NCBI GenBank assembly: GCA_044361595.1 | Contig: JBIKIN010000005.1 | Span: 1-64,000 of the forward strand | DNA: 64,000 nucleotides | Direction: 5' to 3' | Source: Pseudopedobacter sp044361595 | GTDB taxonomy: Bacteria > Bacteroidota > Bacteroidia > Sphingobacteriales > Sphingobacteriaceae | In this document: in pieces, positions 42,887 to 52,668 of the stretch | How positions within the stretch are numbered: the first letter of the stretch is position 1 | Layout of the letters: the number at the start of each line of letters is the position of its first letter | Notes under the pieces: generated by a model | What the model was told of the DNA's origin: nothing | Seen by the model: only the letters and a program-made list of their open reading frames with translations | Databases searched by the model: none | Translations under genes and position numbers: made by a program

Positions 42887-45800
42887 TTACCTACTCATCC
42901 CAAATTTTGCCTCATAACTCTTCATTTTAGCATCAAGCTCTTTATTTAAAGCAGTTTCACCGTATCTTTTAGTCATTTCTACAAATTGAGAAAGTACAAA
43001 CAAATTTAATTGGATATCTCTGCCCGCTAAATTTTCTTTACTAGCCGTAATACTTACGTGATATTCTAATTCTTTGTTAATTAGTTCTTCACTTTGCTTT
43101 AATAGTTTTGTAGCGTCTTGTTTTAGGCCTAATTGGTACATTAAAGAAACAATTTCGTATTTACTTAATGCAAAATTTGCATCATAAATGGTCGTTATTG
43201 GTAAAACCTCAGTACAGTGTTTTACTACTTTTCTAGCGCTATCTATTTTACCTTCAAAAATTAAGTTTTTAGCAAGTTCAGTAAATTTATTAACCGATAA
43301 AAATACCATTTTAGAAGATTCAGGGTCTAAATATGGTGATGTTTTAATAGTACCCCAGTCGAACTTAGTCATTAAGTTGGTATACATTTCGTCTGTATTA
43401 ACCATTTCTGTTTCACCTAGTGGGCTATCTCCTGGTATTTTTCCCTTAGTTTTAGGCGCTAAGCGCAAAGCAAAGCCTTCGTTAAACAAATAATTGTCTA
43501 ATCCTAAAAAGTTGCTATTAGGCACAGTAAACGCAAAATAGATAGGACGTTCCCAATTATTATGAATCAACATGTCTAAAATTGCCAATTGACCTTTAGT
43601 TAAATAACTTTCACCAAAAGTCCAGTTCATTTCTGAAACTATTTTATCCTTTTCTCTTGCTTTTACAGTATTGGTTGCTATGACCTGATTAGCATCAATA
43701 GTCATTTTAAAGTTTTTGGTTGGTAAGAAATTTTCTGACCTACCACTTTGGTATTCAATTTTAGCCTCAGGGTTGTCAGACGTGATAAACTCAAACACAT
43801 CTTTTAGCTCCTGAGCACCTTCTAAGTTAAAATTTTGATAAAATAACACATCTCTAGTACCTGATTTATAGGCGCTCTCAGGCATGGTAATTGGCAGTGG
43901 TTGAGACTCATTAAACGGTCTGCGTAATTGATTAATATACCAATCGGTATCAAATAAGCTTAAGTTTACTATTCTAATATCTGGTCTAAAGTTCTCTACT
44001 TCTTGAACATACCACAAAGGATAGGTATCATTATCACCATAAGTAAAAAGTATTGCGTTTGGCGCACAGCTAGCTAAATAGTTTTTAGCATAGTCTCTAG
44101 CGGTAGTTTTTTCAGATCTATCGTGATCATCCCACTCTTGACTTGCCATTAATACTGGAGCAGAAAGTAAACTTATAACAACCGCTGCAGTTGCAGCTAT
44201 TTGTGGTGTAACCACTTTTTTTAACCAATCCATTATGGCAAAAACTCCTAAACCAATCCAAATGGCAAAAGCATAAAAAGAACCAACATAAGCGTAGTCT
44301 CGCTCTCTTGGCTGACTAGGTGTTTGATTTAAATATAAAACAATAGCTAAACCTGTAAAGAAGAATAGTAATGCTACAATACCAGCGTCTTTCTGGCTGT
44401 TTTTGAAATGCCAAAAAGCACCTAGTAAACCTAATATTAAGGGCAAGAAAAATAAACGGTTATAGCCTTTATTTTCCGTTACACTTGGTGGTAATTTAGA
44501 TTGATCACCTAATCTCGCTCCGTCTATAAATTTAATACCGCTAATCCAGTTACCATCTGTATAATTGCCGATCCCTTGAGCATCATTTTGTCTTCCTGCA
44601 AAATTCCATAAAAAGTATCGCATATACATAAACCCTACTTGGTAAGTTGCGAACCATCCTATATTTGTTGTAAGCGTTGGACTTTCGGATTCTCCTAAAT
44701 TCATCCAATCTCTATAAACTGCTGGGTGATTAGAATCGTCGCTAAACATTCTTGGGAATAATGTATTTCTATCATATTCGTAAGATTGTTTTTGTCCGGT
44801 TATTTCATATTTAGTTTCGCCTTTTTGATATATATCAGCTCCTTGCTTGGTATTTATAGGCTTAGAATCAAAATATTGGCCATAAAGTAATGGTCTATCG
44901 CCATACTGTTCTCTATTTAGATAACTTAAAAACGAGAATGCATCTTTAGGGGCGCTGTTATTTAAAGTCGGATTAGCTTTTGCCCTTACTAAAATCATTA
45001 CAAAAGAACTATAACCAAAAATGATTAAGATAAAAGATAGCATCGCCATATTTAAAATAGGCTTGTTCTTTTTTACTGAGTAATAAGTTAAATACACAGT
45101 TAAAGCAGCAACTAAAACCACAAAAAATGTTATTCCAGAGCCAAATCCAAATCCAAAACTGTTTACAAAAAGCAAATCGAATTTAGAGGCAAACCTAACT
45201 AGGTATAAAATGATTCCATATTGTATAACTCCTAAAATTACAATACCTGCAAATAAATAAATAAATATTCCTGATGAAGTGGTTTTATTGGTTCTTCTGA
45301 AATAGTAAACCAAAGCCATAGCTGGTATAACCAATAAGTTTAACAAGTGAATTCCAATTGATAAACCCATAACATAAGCAATAAATAGCAGCCATCTATC
45401 AGCTTTAGGCTCATCGGCATGCGCATCCCATTTTAAAATTGCCCAAAATACTACAGCAGTTGATAATGAAGACATGGCATAAACTTCTGCCTCGGTAGCG
45501 GAAAACCAAAAAGAATCTGAAAAAGCGTAAGCTAGAGCACCTACCATTCCAGCTCCTATAATAGAAATTAGTTGAAAGCCATTAGGTTTTTCTCCACCTT
45601 TAGTAATTACCTTTTTACCCAATGCTGTGATTGTCCAAAATAGAAACAAAATAGTTGCAGAACTACATAAGGCTGAACTTAGATTTACAAAATAAGCTAC
45701 TTTGGTAGGATTACTGGCCATTAAGCTAAATATTTTGCCAATCATCAAAAACAATGGTGCACCTGGTTGATGTACAATTTGAAGTTTATAGGCGGCAGAA

Positions 45801-45916
45801 ATAAACTCTCCACAATCCCAATAACTAGCGGTTGGCTCTAATGTTAAAATATAAACAATCGAGGCAATCAAAAACGTTATCCAACCAAAAAGGTTATTGA
45901 TTTTAGTATAGGTCAT
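42887..45916 (-). CDS. DUF2723 (TMEM260/GT117-like) membrane glycosyltransferase
   Basis: A 1009-residue inner-membrane protein. The N-terminal domain carries the DUF2723 hallmark: LEPTASYWDCGEFISAAYKLQIVHQPGAPLF-type sequence, with acidic residues in the first loop and HQPGAPL near residue 50. About a dozen transmembrane helices fill residues 10-590, as in GT-C glycosyltransferases. A long soluble domain follows (FTYGDNDTYPLWYVQEV, DIRIVNLSLFDTDWYINQL). Human TMEM260 of the same family is a protein O-mannosyltransferase, so a role in protein or envelope glycosylation is likely; Bacteroidota are known for O-glycosylated periplasmic proteins. It forms a single-gene unit. Confidence 0.9.
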   Translation of the reverse strand: MTYTKINNLFGWITFLIASIVYILTLEPTASYWDCGEFISAAYKLQIVHQPGAPLFLMIGKIFSLMASNPTKVAYFVNLSSALCSSATILFLFWTITALGKKVITKGGEKPNGFQLISIIGAGMVGALAYAFSDSFWFSATEAEVYAMSSLSTAVVFWAILKWDAHADEPKADRWLLFIAYVMGLSIGIHLLNLLVIPAMALVYYFRRTNKTTSSGIFIYLFAGIVILGVIQYGIILYLVRFASKFDLLFVNSFGFGFGSGITFFVVLVAALTVYLTYYSVKKNKPILNMAMLSFILIIFGYSSFVMILVRAKANPTLNNSAPKDAFSFLSYLNREQYGDRPLLYGQYFDSKPINTKQGADIYQKGETKYEITGQKQSYEYDRNTLFPRMFSDDSNHPAVYRDWMNLGESESPTLTTNIGWFATYQVGFMYMRYFLWNFAGRQNDAQGIGNYTDGNWISGIKFIDGARLGDQSKLPPSVTENKGYNRLFFLPLILGLLGAFWHFKNSQKDAGIVALLFFFTGLAIVLYLNQTPSQPRERDYAYVGSFYAFAIWIGLGVFAIMDWLKKVVTPQIAATAAVVISLLSAPVLMASQEWDDHDRSEKTTARDYAKNYLASCAPNAILFTYGDNDTYPLWYVQEVENFRPDIRIVNLSLFDTDWYINQLRRPFNESQPLPITMPESAYKSGTRDVLFYQNFNLEGAQELKDVFEFITSDNPEAKIEYQSGRSENFLPTKNFKMTIDANQVIATNTVKAREKDKIVSEMNWTFGESYLTKGQLAILDMLIHNNWERPIYFAFTVPNSNFLGLDNYLFNEGFALRLAPKTKGKIPGDSPLGETEMVNTDEMYTNLMTKFDWGTIKTSPYLDPESSKMVFLSVNKFTELAKNLIFEGKIDSARKVVKHCTEVLPITTIYDANFALSKYEIVSLMYQLGLKQDATKLLKQSEELINKELEYHVSITASKENLAGRDIQLNLFVLSQFVEMTKRYGETALNKELDAKMKSYEAKFGMSR

Positions 45917-46149
45917 TTGAATTAATTATTTTAAGACTCGAAATTAACTATTTGAATTTAATTTATAAGGCATTTAACATTTATTAACCGGTAAAATGTT
46001 AACATTATGTGCCAAGAAAACTAAATTAGGTTTAAACAAGAAGCGATCGGGTCTTTTGATTTTAATAAAACATCATTATGACGGTTTTTAATCGACTAAA
46101 ATGATTTTAATTTTGGATAATTATAGAAGTGAAAAAGTATTACAATCCG

Positions 46150-47079
46150 TTAAATGTTTATGATTTCTTTTTTCTTTTTAGATTTCATTTTTTTGGGTAC
46201 TGCATCTAAAATTTCAATCTCTAAAGCATCAATAACTTTCTTTTTGATGTAATTTTTATTGGTAACTATACTTACCTCTCTTGATGGCTCAGGATTTTTA
46301 AAATACCTAATTTTATCCATCTGTTTAATTGAAAAGTCCTGAATTGATAGCTCAGGTAAAATGGTGATACCATTATTTAAATCAACCATTTTAATTAGTG
46401 TTTCTATACTTCCGGTATTGTATTCTAACTGAATGATATTACTTTTTTTATGCTGGCAAATATTTAAAACTTGGTTTCTCATACAATGACCTTCGTTTAA
46501 TAACCAAAGGTTATCAATATCTAAATCATTTGTTGTAATAGATTTCTTTTTAAAAAGAGAACTATTTTTAGATAAATAGCCCACAAAATTTTCATAAAAA
46601 ACGGGTCTCTCGTCTAAACTGGTTTCATTTAATGGAGTCGCTAAAATTCCACAATCAATTAAACCAACTTTTAATTGTGAAATAATGGTTTCTGTGGTTA
46701 ATTCAGAAACCGTTAATTTCACTTTTGGATATTTTTGTACAAAACCGCCTATTACTTGAGGCATTAAATATGGTGCAATTGTTGGTATGATACCAATTTT
46801 TAACTCGCCTGTTATTTCGCCTTTACGCTCTTCAATAATCTCTTTTATTTTATAGTTTTCATGCAGTAGTACTCTTGCTTGCTCAATAATTTCGACTCCA
46901 ATTTCAGTTGGGATTACTGGTTGTCTAGATCTATCAAATAGTTTAACACCCAATAAGTCTTCTAATTTCTGAATTTGCATACTTAACGTAGGCTGCGTAA
47001 CAAAACATTTTTCGGCAGCCATTACAAAACTTCGGTAAGTATCAACTGCAACTACGTACTCTAATTGTACTATTGTCAT
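46150..47079 (-). CDS. oxyR: Hydrogen peroxide-sensing LysR regulator OxyR
   Basis: A 309-residue LysR-type regulator. The N-terminal winged helix (QLEYVVAVDTYRSFVMAAEKCFVTQPTLSMQIQKLE) is followed by a regulatory domain holding GHCMRNQVLNIC. With the ATG at 47079 (a GTG one codon earlier is less likely) these cysteines fall at residues 199 and 208, the same numbers as the redox pair of E. coli OxyR, so disulfide sensing should be intact. Targets are expected to be catalase and peroxidase genes, none of which lie here. It has a lysine-rich tail (KKMKSKKKKEI). It is the last gene of the run that starts with glmS, 50 bp after it. Confidence 0.93.
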   Translation of the reverse strand: MTIVQLEYVVAVDTYRSFVMAAEKCFVTQPTLSMQIQKLEDLLGVKLFDRSRQPVIPTEIGVEIIEQARVLLHENYKIKEIIEERKGEITGELKIGIIPTIAPYLMPQVIGGFVQKYPKVKLTVSELTTETIISQLKVGLIDCGILATPLNETSLDERPVFYENFVGYLSKNSSLFKKKSITTNDLDIDNLWLLNEGHCMRNQVLNICQHKKSNIIQLEYNTGSIETLIKMVDLNNGITILPELSIQDFSIKQMDKIRYFKNPEPSREVSIVTNKNYIKKKVIDALEIEILDAVPKKMKSKKKKEIINI

Positions 47080-47129
47080 CACTTAAATATAGATAAATTC
47101 TATTAATTAGCGTTCCTAAATTGAACTTA

Positions 47130-48971
47130 TTATTCTACTGTTACGGATTTTGCTAGATTTCTTGGCTGATCTACATTGCACCCTCTCAATACAGCAATAT
47201 GATAAGAAAGTAATTGTAAGGGAATAGTAGCGATTAATGGTAAAAATGCCTCATCTGTTGCTGGTATCTCAATACAATAATCGGCCATTTTAACAACATC
47301 AGTATCCCCTTCTGTAACAATGGCAATAACAACCCCTTTTCTTGCTTTAACCTCCTGAATGTTAGAAATAACTTTTTCATACGATGAATTTTTTGTTGCT
47401 ATTACAACAACAGGCATTTCTTCATCTATTAATGCAATTGGCCCATGTTTCATTTCAGCCGCAGGATAACCCTCAGCATGGATATAAGATATTTCCTTTA
47501 GCTTTAATGCACCTTCTAATGCCACCGGAAAACCACTTCCCCTACCTAGGAACAAGGCGTTTTTAGAGTCTTTAAATTTTTCGGCAATTCCTAGAATATA
47601 ATCGTTTGATTGTAATGCTTTTTCAATTAAAACTGGTATTGTTTCTAATTCGCTTAATAAAGCAATGAGCTTACTTTGAGCTAAAGTTCCTTTTTGTTCG
47701 GCCATGTAAAAAGCCATTAATGTTAAAGCGGTTACCTGCGCTGTAAAGGCTTTTGTTGAGGCCACACCAATTTCTGGACCTGCATGAGTATAAATACCTG
47801 CATGAGATAAGCGAGGGATAGATGAACCAACAACATTACATATTCCAAAAATGGTAGCGCCTTTTTCTTTCGCCATTTCAATGGCGGCCATAGTATCTGC
47901 AGTTTCGCCAGATTGTGAAATAGCTATAACGATATCTTTTTCAGAAATTATTGGATTTCTATACCTAAATTCTGATGCGTACTCTACCTCTACTGGTATT
48001 CTAGCGTATTCTTCAATTAAATATTCGCCAACTAAACCTGCATGCCATGATGTTCCACAAGCTACGATAATAATTCTATTAGCGTTTTTAAATTTTTCTG
48101 TATATTCTTTAATACCACCTAATTGAACTTTGCCTTCTAATGGATATATACGGCCTCGCATACAATCATTTATAGATTTTGGCTGCTCAAATATTTCTTT
48201 AAGCATAAAGTGTTCATAACCACCTTTTTCTAACATTTCTAACTTTATCTCTAATTGCTGTACGTAAGGCGTCCTTACTGCATTATCAATTGTTTTAATT
48301 GTTAGCTCGTCAAACTTTAGGTATGCTACTTCATTGTCATCTAGATAAATTACATTTTTTGTAAACTCTACGATAGGAGTTGCATCAGAAGCTATAAAGT
48401 ATTCATTTTTACCAACACCAATTACTAAAGGACTTCCTTTTCTTGCTGCAATGAGCATCTCAGGATCTTCCTTACTCATAATTACAATGGCATAAGCTCC
48501 AACCACCTCTTTAAGGGCTTCTCTAACCGCTTGCTCTAAATCTATATTAGCTTCTTTTTGTATATCTTCTATTAAATGGATAAGGACCTCGGTGTCGGTA
48601 TCACTTTTAAAAACATGACCCCTAGAAATTAATTCCTCTTTTAATGGGCCGTAGTTTTCTATTATTCCATTATGAATGATAGAAAGTTTTTCATTTTGGG
48701 ATTGATGAGGGTGTGAGTTTCTATCATTTGGAGCTCCATGGGTGGCCCATCTTGTATGTCCCATTCCTATTTTACCTGAAACGTTTTTTCCTGCAGTAAA
48801 GTTTTCTAACTCTATTACCTTTCCTGCTTTTTTATAAATATTTACCTCGTGGTTTTCATCTAAAAGTGCAACTCCTGCACTATCATATCCACGATATTCT
48901 AAACGTTGTAATCCTTTGATTATTATAGGATAGGCTTCTCTGAAACCTATGTATCCAACAATTCCACACAT
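47130..48971 (-). CDS. glmS: Glutamine--fructose-6-phosphate aminotransferase (isomerising)
   Basis: A 613-residue enzyme making glucosamine 6-phosphate, the entry step to peptidoglycan and lipid A sugars. The glutaminase domain starts with the nucleophile C2 (MCGIVGY) and contains RLEYRGYDSAGV, GHTRWATHG and HNGIIENY. Two SIS domains follow (ACGTSWHAG, ISQSGETADT, GRGSGFPVALEGALKLKE), and the end PRNLAKSVTVE is the conserved C-terminal tail. All key residues are present. No glmS ribozyme is expected or seen in this phylum. Confidence 0.98.
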   Translation of the reverse strand: MCGIVGYIGFREAYPIIIKGLQRLEYRGYDSAGVALLDENHEVNIYKKAGKVIELENFTAGKNVSGKIGMGHTRWATHGAPNDRNSHPHQSQNEKLSIIHNGIIENYGPLKEELISRGHVFKSDTDTEVLIHLIEDIQKEANIDLEQAVREALKEVVGAYAIVIMSKEDPEMLIAARKGSPLVIGVGKNEYFIASDATPIVEFTKNVIYLDDNEVAYLKFDELTIKTIDNAVRTPYVQQLEIKLEMLEKGGYEHFMLKEIFEQPKSINDCMRGRIYPLEGKVQLGGIKEYTEKFKNANRIIIVACGTSWHAGLVGEYLIEEYARIPVEVEYASEFRYRNPIISEKDIVIAISQSGETADTMAAIEMAKEKGATIFGICNVVGSSIPRLSHAGIYTHAGPEIGVASTKAFTAQVTALTLMAFYMAEQKGTLAQSKLIALLSELETIPVLIEKALQSNDYILGIAEKFKDSKNALFLGRGSGFPVALEGALKLKEISYIHAEGYPAAEMKHGPIALIDEEMPVVVIATKNSSYEKVISNIQEVKARKGVVIAIVTEGDTDVVKMADYCIEIPATDEAFLPLIATIPLQLLSYHIAVLRGCNVDQPRNLAKSVTVE

Positions 48972-49042
48972 AAAAAAACTATATTTTGAAGACTGTCGCT
49001 AATCTACAAAATATAGTTTCATATTGAAATGTTTAAATGTTT

Positions 49043-50455
49043 TTACTTTTGGTCTGTATAGTAAACTTTCAGTTTTATACTGTAGTTAGGAATACTACCT
49101 CCAACAACTGATCTTCTAATATTGTTAAAAACATTGAAAGTATTTGTAATTTCTAAATTAGGATTAGAAGTAGCGCCATACTCTGTAGTAGTCAAAAATG
49201 TGCCATAATCTTTTGTTCTGCCCACCAATAAATCTTGAACATGATTGGTAATATTGAATACATATTGCTTTTGACCTACATTATAATTACCATCAATTAA
49301 ATTAATGCCAAAGTTTCTAGAGTCGTATGGGCTTTCATCTGCCAAATAAACTGGTCTGTTTGCAATATCCCATTTATATAACCTTAATCTTGGTAAAGGT
49401 TTATATGGCGTTTCTGATCCCGGATCTATAGTTAGAACAAGTTCTGCTCTATTGATTGATAAATTAGCACCTAAGGTTTTTAATCTTGCTAAATAAGGAA
49501 ATTCAATTCTTGCTTCGGTTCCGTTTAATCCTTTTAGGTATAACTTACTACTATTTTTTGCCGTACTTTGAAGTTCTGTTTGTACAGCAGTATTTGTTAT
49601 GTTCCATGTAATTTGATTAACAGCTAATCCACTCGCACCACTGATATTAAATGATCTATTCAAAGTGTCCACAACATTAGCGGTAGAAGTAGTTTTATAA
49701 AAAATGTCTAATCTTGCTGCGCCTGCTGTATTAGTATCGAAGGAAAATAAGCCGCCATTTTGCTTTATGTCGCTTTGTTTTAAAGATAAAAATAAGCCTT
49801 TAAAATAGTTATTAAAAACTTTGTTAGACAATAAATTTAACGAGTCCGTTTTAAGGATGTTATTAGTTATAAAATTAGGATCCAGTTTAATTCTTAATTG
49901 AGGAACTACTTTTTTTACCGTATCTCTTTTACCTACAATAATATCCTGAACAATAATACTATCTCTATATCGAGGATTAAATGTTTTAGAGGCAATTATA
50001 TTAGATTTTGTTGCCCAGCTTTTGTTGTTATAATACCTTACAACGGGTTCGGTATATAGTATTTCATCTAATTGTTTAACTTCTACAGTAAAACTATTTG
50101 CCAAGCTATCTCCGTAAAAATCTCTGTAATTTAATACCAATACTGCAGAATCTAATACTGGATTTTTACCAAACGTTAAATTTTGGTTTGGTAAAGAGAA
50201 TGCAACAGCTAAGTTAGCGGTTGTAGTACCAAAGATAGGATCTTTAAAATATCCTAAAACACTTCTATTGGTAAAGTTAGATACTACGCTGTCAATTTTA
50301 AAAAGTTTAGCATTTACAGTTGATGTATCTACAACTTTAGAGTTTAAGGCTAAATTTGGATCAACATCTAAACCTATTGTACCAGGATCCTTACATCCGC
50401 TAAAAATAAAAAGACCTACTAACATAGTTAATAAGCCTAATTTTATAAATTTCAT
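49043..50455 (-). CDS. DUF4270 lipoprotein
   Basis: A 470-residue lipoprotein with lipobox IFSGCKD (C21). The N-terminal LGYFKDPIFGTTTANLAVAFSLP is the recognisable DUF4270 block, and the remainder is beta-rich (for example NRSFNISGASGLAVNQITWN). The family is confined to Bacteroidota and has no established function. It lies 17 bp after the GT5-like gene and 71 bp before glmS on the same strand, an arrangement I recall from other genomes of the phylum, which suggests an envelope role. Not a housekeeping enzyme by any visible motif. Confidence 0.88.
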   Translation of the reverse strand: MKFIKLGLLTMLVGLFIFSGCKDPGTIGLDVDPNLALNSKVVDTSTVNAKLFKIDSVVSNFTNRSVLGYFKDPIFGTTTANLAVAFSLPNQNLTFGKNPVLDSAVLVLNYRDFYGDSLANSFTVEVKQLDEILYTEPVVRYYNNKSWATKSNIIASKTFNPRYRDSIIVQDIIVGKRDTVKKVVPQLRIKLDPNFITNNILKTDSLNLLSNKVFNNYFKGLFLSLKQSDIKQNGGLFSFDTNTAGAARLDIFYKTTSTANVVDTLNRSFNISGASGLAVNQITWNITNTAVQTELQSTAKNSSKLYLKGLNGTEARIEFPYLARLKTLGANLSINRAELVLTIDPGSETPYKPLPRLRLYKWDIANRPVYLADESPYDSRNFGINLIDGNYNVGQKQYVFNITNHVQDLLVGRTKDYGTFLTTTEYGATSNPNLEITNTFNVFNNIRRSVVGGSIPNYSIKLKVYYTDQK

Positions 50456-50472
50456 AATGAGATTCTAAATAA

Positions 50473-51297
50473 TTATGCTACCGATATTAATTCATCAGAC
50501 GCAATTTCTTGATAAAAATTGTAATAATTATCCAAATCTAATGTAGAATCGTAAGCTAATACAGGTTTTTCGGATTTTTTAACAAAGTTTAACACATCCT
50601 CATCCACCGCATCGTCGCCAATTACAATCGCATCTGAATACGCAATAGCTGCTTTATTCATTGTTTGATGAGTACCTTCTGCGTAATTAATGGTGTCTTT
50701 TGTTTCCATTCCTTTTATCAGCGCTTTTTGAGCGAAATTTGCGCCTAAAGAATTTGTAAAACTTGTGTTGTAAACAGAGTAAACAATTTTCGCGTCTTTG
50801 AAAGTAGGATCGTCTTTATAACTAGTTTTTAAATAAGCGGGCACTAAAGAACTCATCCATCCATGACAGTGAACTACATCAGGCGCCCAGCCTAATTTCT
50901 TAACTGTTTCTAGCGCTCCCTTGCAAAAGAAGATTGCCCTATCATCATTATCTGGATAAAATTTTCCTTTTCCATCAGTAAATACATGTTTTCTATGGAA
51001 AAAGTCTTCGTTATCTAAAAAGTAAACCTGCATTCTTGCAGATGGAATTGATGCAACTTTTATAATTAAAGGGTTATCGGTTTCACCAATAACAATATTC
51101 ATTCCTGATAACCTAATAACTTCGTGAAGTCTATTTCTTCTTTCGTTAATATTTCCAAAGCGTGGCATTAAGATTCTTATTTCGAATCCCTTTTCTTGCA
51201 TAGCTTGAGGTAAGTTTCTTGTGATTTTTGAAATTTTTGTTAATTCTAGAAATGGTGACATTTCATGTGTGATAAACAAAAGCTTGGTTTTTCCCAT
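50473..51297 (-). CDS. Glycogen/starch-synthase N-terminal-domain protein
   Basis: A 274-residue protein matching only the first Rossmann half of GT5 glycogen synthase: LLFITHEMSPFLELTKISKIT, the RNLPQAMQEKGFEIRILMPRFG block, FCKGALETVKKLGWAPDVVHCHGW and VYSVYNTSF. The ADP-glucose-binding second half is missing, and the gene ends naturally with a conserved-looking acidic tail, so it is not a truncation by frameshift. The lysine in the usual KTGGL loop is replaced (LTKISKI), so glycogen synthesis is doubtful. It heads the minus-strand block with DUF4270 and glmS and is divergent from panC. Confidence 0.82.
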   Translation of the reverse strand: MGKTKLLFITHEMSPFLELTKISKITRNLPQAMQEKGFEIRILMPRFGNINERRNRLHEVIRLSGMNIVIGETDNPLIIKVASIPSARMQVYFLDNEDFFHRKHVFTDGKGKFYPDNDDRAIFFCKGALETVKKLGWAPDVVHCHGWMSSLVPAYLKTSYKDDPTFKDAKIVYSVYNTSFTNSLGANFAQKALIKGMETKDTINYAEGTHQTMNKAAIAYSDAIVIGDDAVDEDVLNFVKKSEKPVLAYDSTLDLDNYYNFYQEIASDELISVA

Positions 51298-51343
51298 CTC
51301 CTAATCTTTGTTAAGTTTTTGTTAAGAAGTAATTTATGAAATG

Positions 51344-51423
51344 CAAATGTAAGTATAAAAAAGAACTTTTACAATCCAAACTAAAATTGGTTTTTGATTT
51401 ATAAAACTAAATACACACATTTG
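51344..51423. promoter_or_regulatory. Overlapping divergent promoters of the GT5-like gene and panC
   Basis: Plus strand: TTTG at 51393-51396, a 19-bp spacer and CACATTTG at 51416-51423, about 20 bp before the panC start. Minus strand: TACATTTG at 51351-51344, an exact TAnnTTTG box, with ATTG 20 bp upstream. Both fit the Bacteroidota consensus with small deviations. Confidence 0.6.
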
Positions 51424-51444
51424 CTCCCTAAAATGTAAATTTTT

Positions 51445-52281
51445 TTGAGAGTAATTAAAACCAGCATTCAGTTAAAAGTTTTTGTTGAAGAACTAAAGCT
51501 TAAAAATGTAAAAATTGGTTTTGTTCCAACTATGGGGGCGCTACATTCAGGGCATCTTTCTTTGATTAACTTCGCTAAAAAAGAATGCAACTTTACAATT
51601 GCTAGTATTTTTGTTAATCCCACTCAATTTAATAATTCGGCCGATTTAGAAAAGTACCCTAGGCCATTAACCAATGATTTAGATTTATTAGAACAAGTTG
51701 GTTGCGATGCGGTATTTGTACCCGATGTACCCGATATGTATCCAGAGCATAATTTACCATGGACTTATGAAGTTGGATATTTGGATACTATTTTAGAAGG
51801 TAGTTTTAGATCTGGTCATTATTTAGGGGTAACGCAAATTGTTTATAAGTTATTTGAGTTAGTAAAACCTGATTTAGCCTATTTTGGACAAAAAGATTAT
51901 CAACAGTTTTTGGTTATTAAAAAGCTGGTAAAAGATTTTAATTTACCAATCAATATTGTGGCTTGTCCAATAATACGAGAAGATAGTGGTTTAGCATTAA
52001 GTTCACGAAATATTAGATTAAATACAACTGAACTAAAGAAATCTTTAGTGATTTATCGGTCCTTAATGTTTTTGAAAGACAATTTTGTTGAAGATAATGC
52101 AGATAGCTTAATCAAAGAGGCTCAAAACCTCTACAAAAATATTGATGGAGTAACTTTAGAGTATATAGAAATAAGAGAGCAAGAAACGCTTAAGCCATAT
52201 CAGAATAATGGTAAGGCTATTGCCTTAGTTGCATGTAAAGTTGGCGAAACGAGGTTGATAGATAATATGATGCTTTCCTAA
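51445..52281 (+). CDS. panC: Pantothenate synthetase
   Basis: A 278-residue enzyme joining pantoate and beta-alanine with ATP. The nucleotidyltransferase signature FVPTMGALHSGHLSLI (HSGH) is at residues 27-42, followed by FVNPTQFNNSADLEKYPR, YFGQKDYQQF and the SSRN loop (LALSSRNIRL). The start codon is TTG at 51445; no in-frame ATG precedes the conserved strand. It is the first gene of a run with panD, which supplies its beta-alanine, so the two make a short coenzyme A module. Confidence 0.96.
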   Translation: MRVIKTSIQLKVFVEELKLKNVKIGFVPTMGALHSGHLSLINFAKKECNFTIASIFVNPTQFNNSADLEKYPRPLTNDLDLLEQVGCDAVFVPDVPDMYPEHNLPWTYEVGYLDTILEGSFRSGHYLGVTQIVYKLFELVKPDLAYFGQKDYQQFLVIKKLVKDFNLPINIVACPIIREDSGLALSSRNIRLNTTELKKSLVIYRSLMFLKDNFVEDNADSLIKEAQNLYKNIDGVTLEYIEIREQETLKPYQNNGKAIALVACKVGETRLIDNMMLS

Positions 52282-52315
52282 CAAAATGTTTAATATCTAT
52301 TTTTAAATTTGTAAC

Positions 52316-52666
52316 ATGATTATAGAAGTTTTAAAATCTAAAATTCATAGAGTAAAAGTAACTCAATCAGAATTAAACTATGTGGGTAGTATCACTATAG
52401 ATGAGGATTTAATTGATGCTGCTAACATGATACCTAATGAAAAAGTACAAGTTGTAAATAACAATAATGGAGCAAGGTTCGAAACCTATATCATCAAAGG
52501 GGAGAGAGGATCAGGAGTGATTTGTTTAAATGGTTCTTGTGCCAGGTTAGCCCAAATTGGTGATATTGTTATTATTGTTTCTTATGCCCACATGGAAATG
52601 GAAGAGGCTAAAAAATTTGAACCTGTTTTAGTTTTTCCAGATGAAAATAACCGCTTAATCAAATAA
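52316..52666 (+). CDS. panD: Aspartate 1-decarboxylase
   Basis: A 116-residue pyruvoyl enzyme making beta-alanine for pantothenate. The self-cleavage site is G24-S25 in LNYVGSITID; the serine becomes the pyruvoyl group. Other family residues are in NNNGARFETYIIKGERGSGVICLNG and the terminal VIIVSYAHME. The proenzyme has the normal length. It follows panC by 34 bp and is 2 bp before the next gene. Confidence 0.97.
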   Translation: MIIEVLKSKIHRVKVTQSELNYVGSITIDEDLIDAANMIPNEKVQVVNNNNGARFETYIIKGERGSGVICLNGSCARLAQIGDIVIIVSYAHMEMEEAKKFEPVLVFPDENNRLIK

Positions 52667-52668
52667 AA

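Noticed and set aside
48972..49042. glmS ribozyme or riboswitch upstream of glmS
   Set aside because: The gap is 71 bp, AT-rich, and shows no ribozyme-like conserved core.
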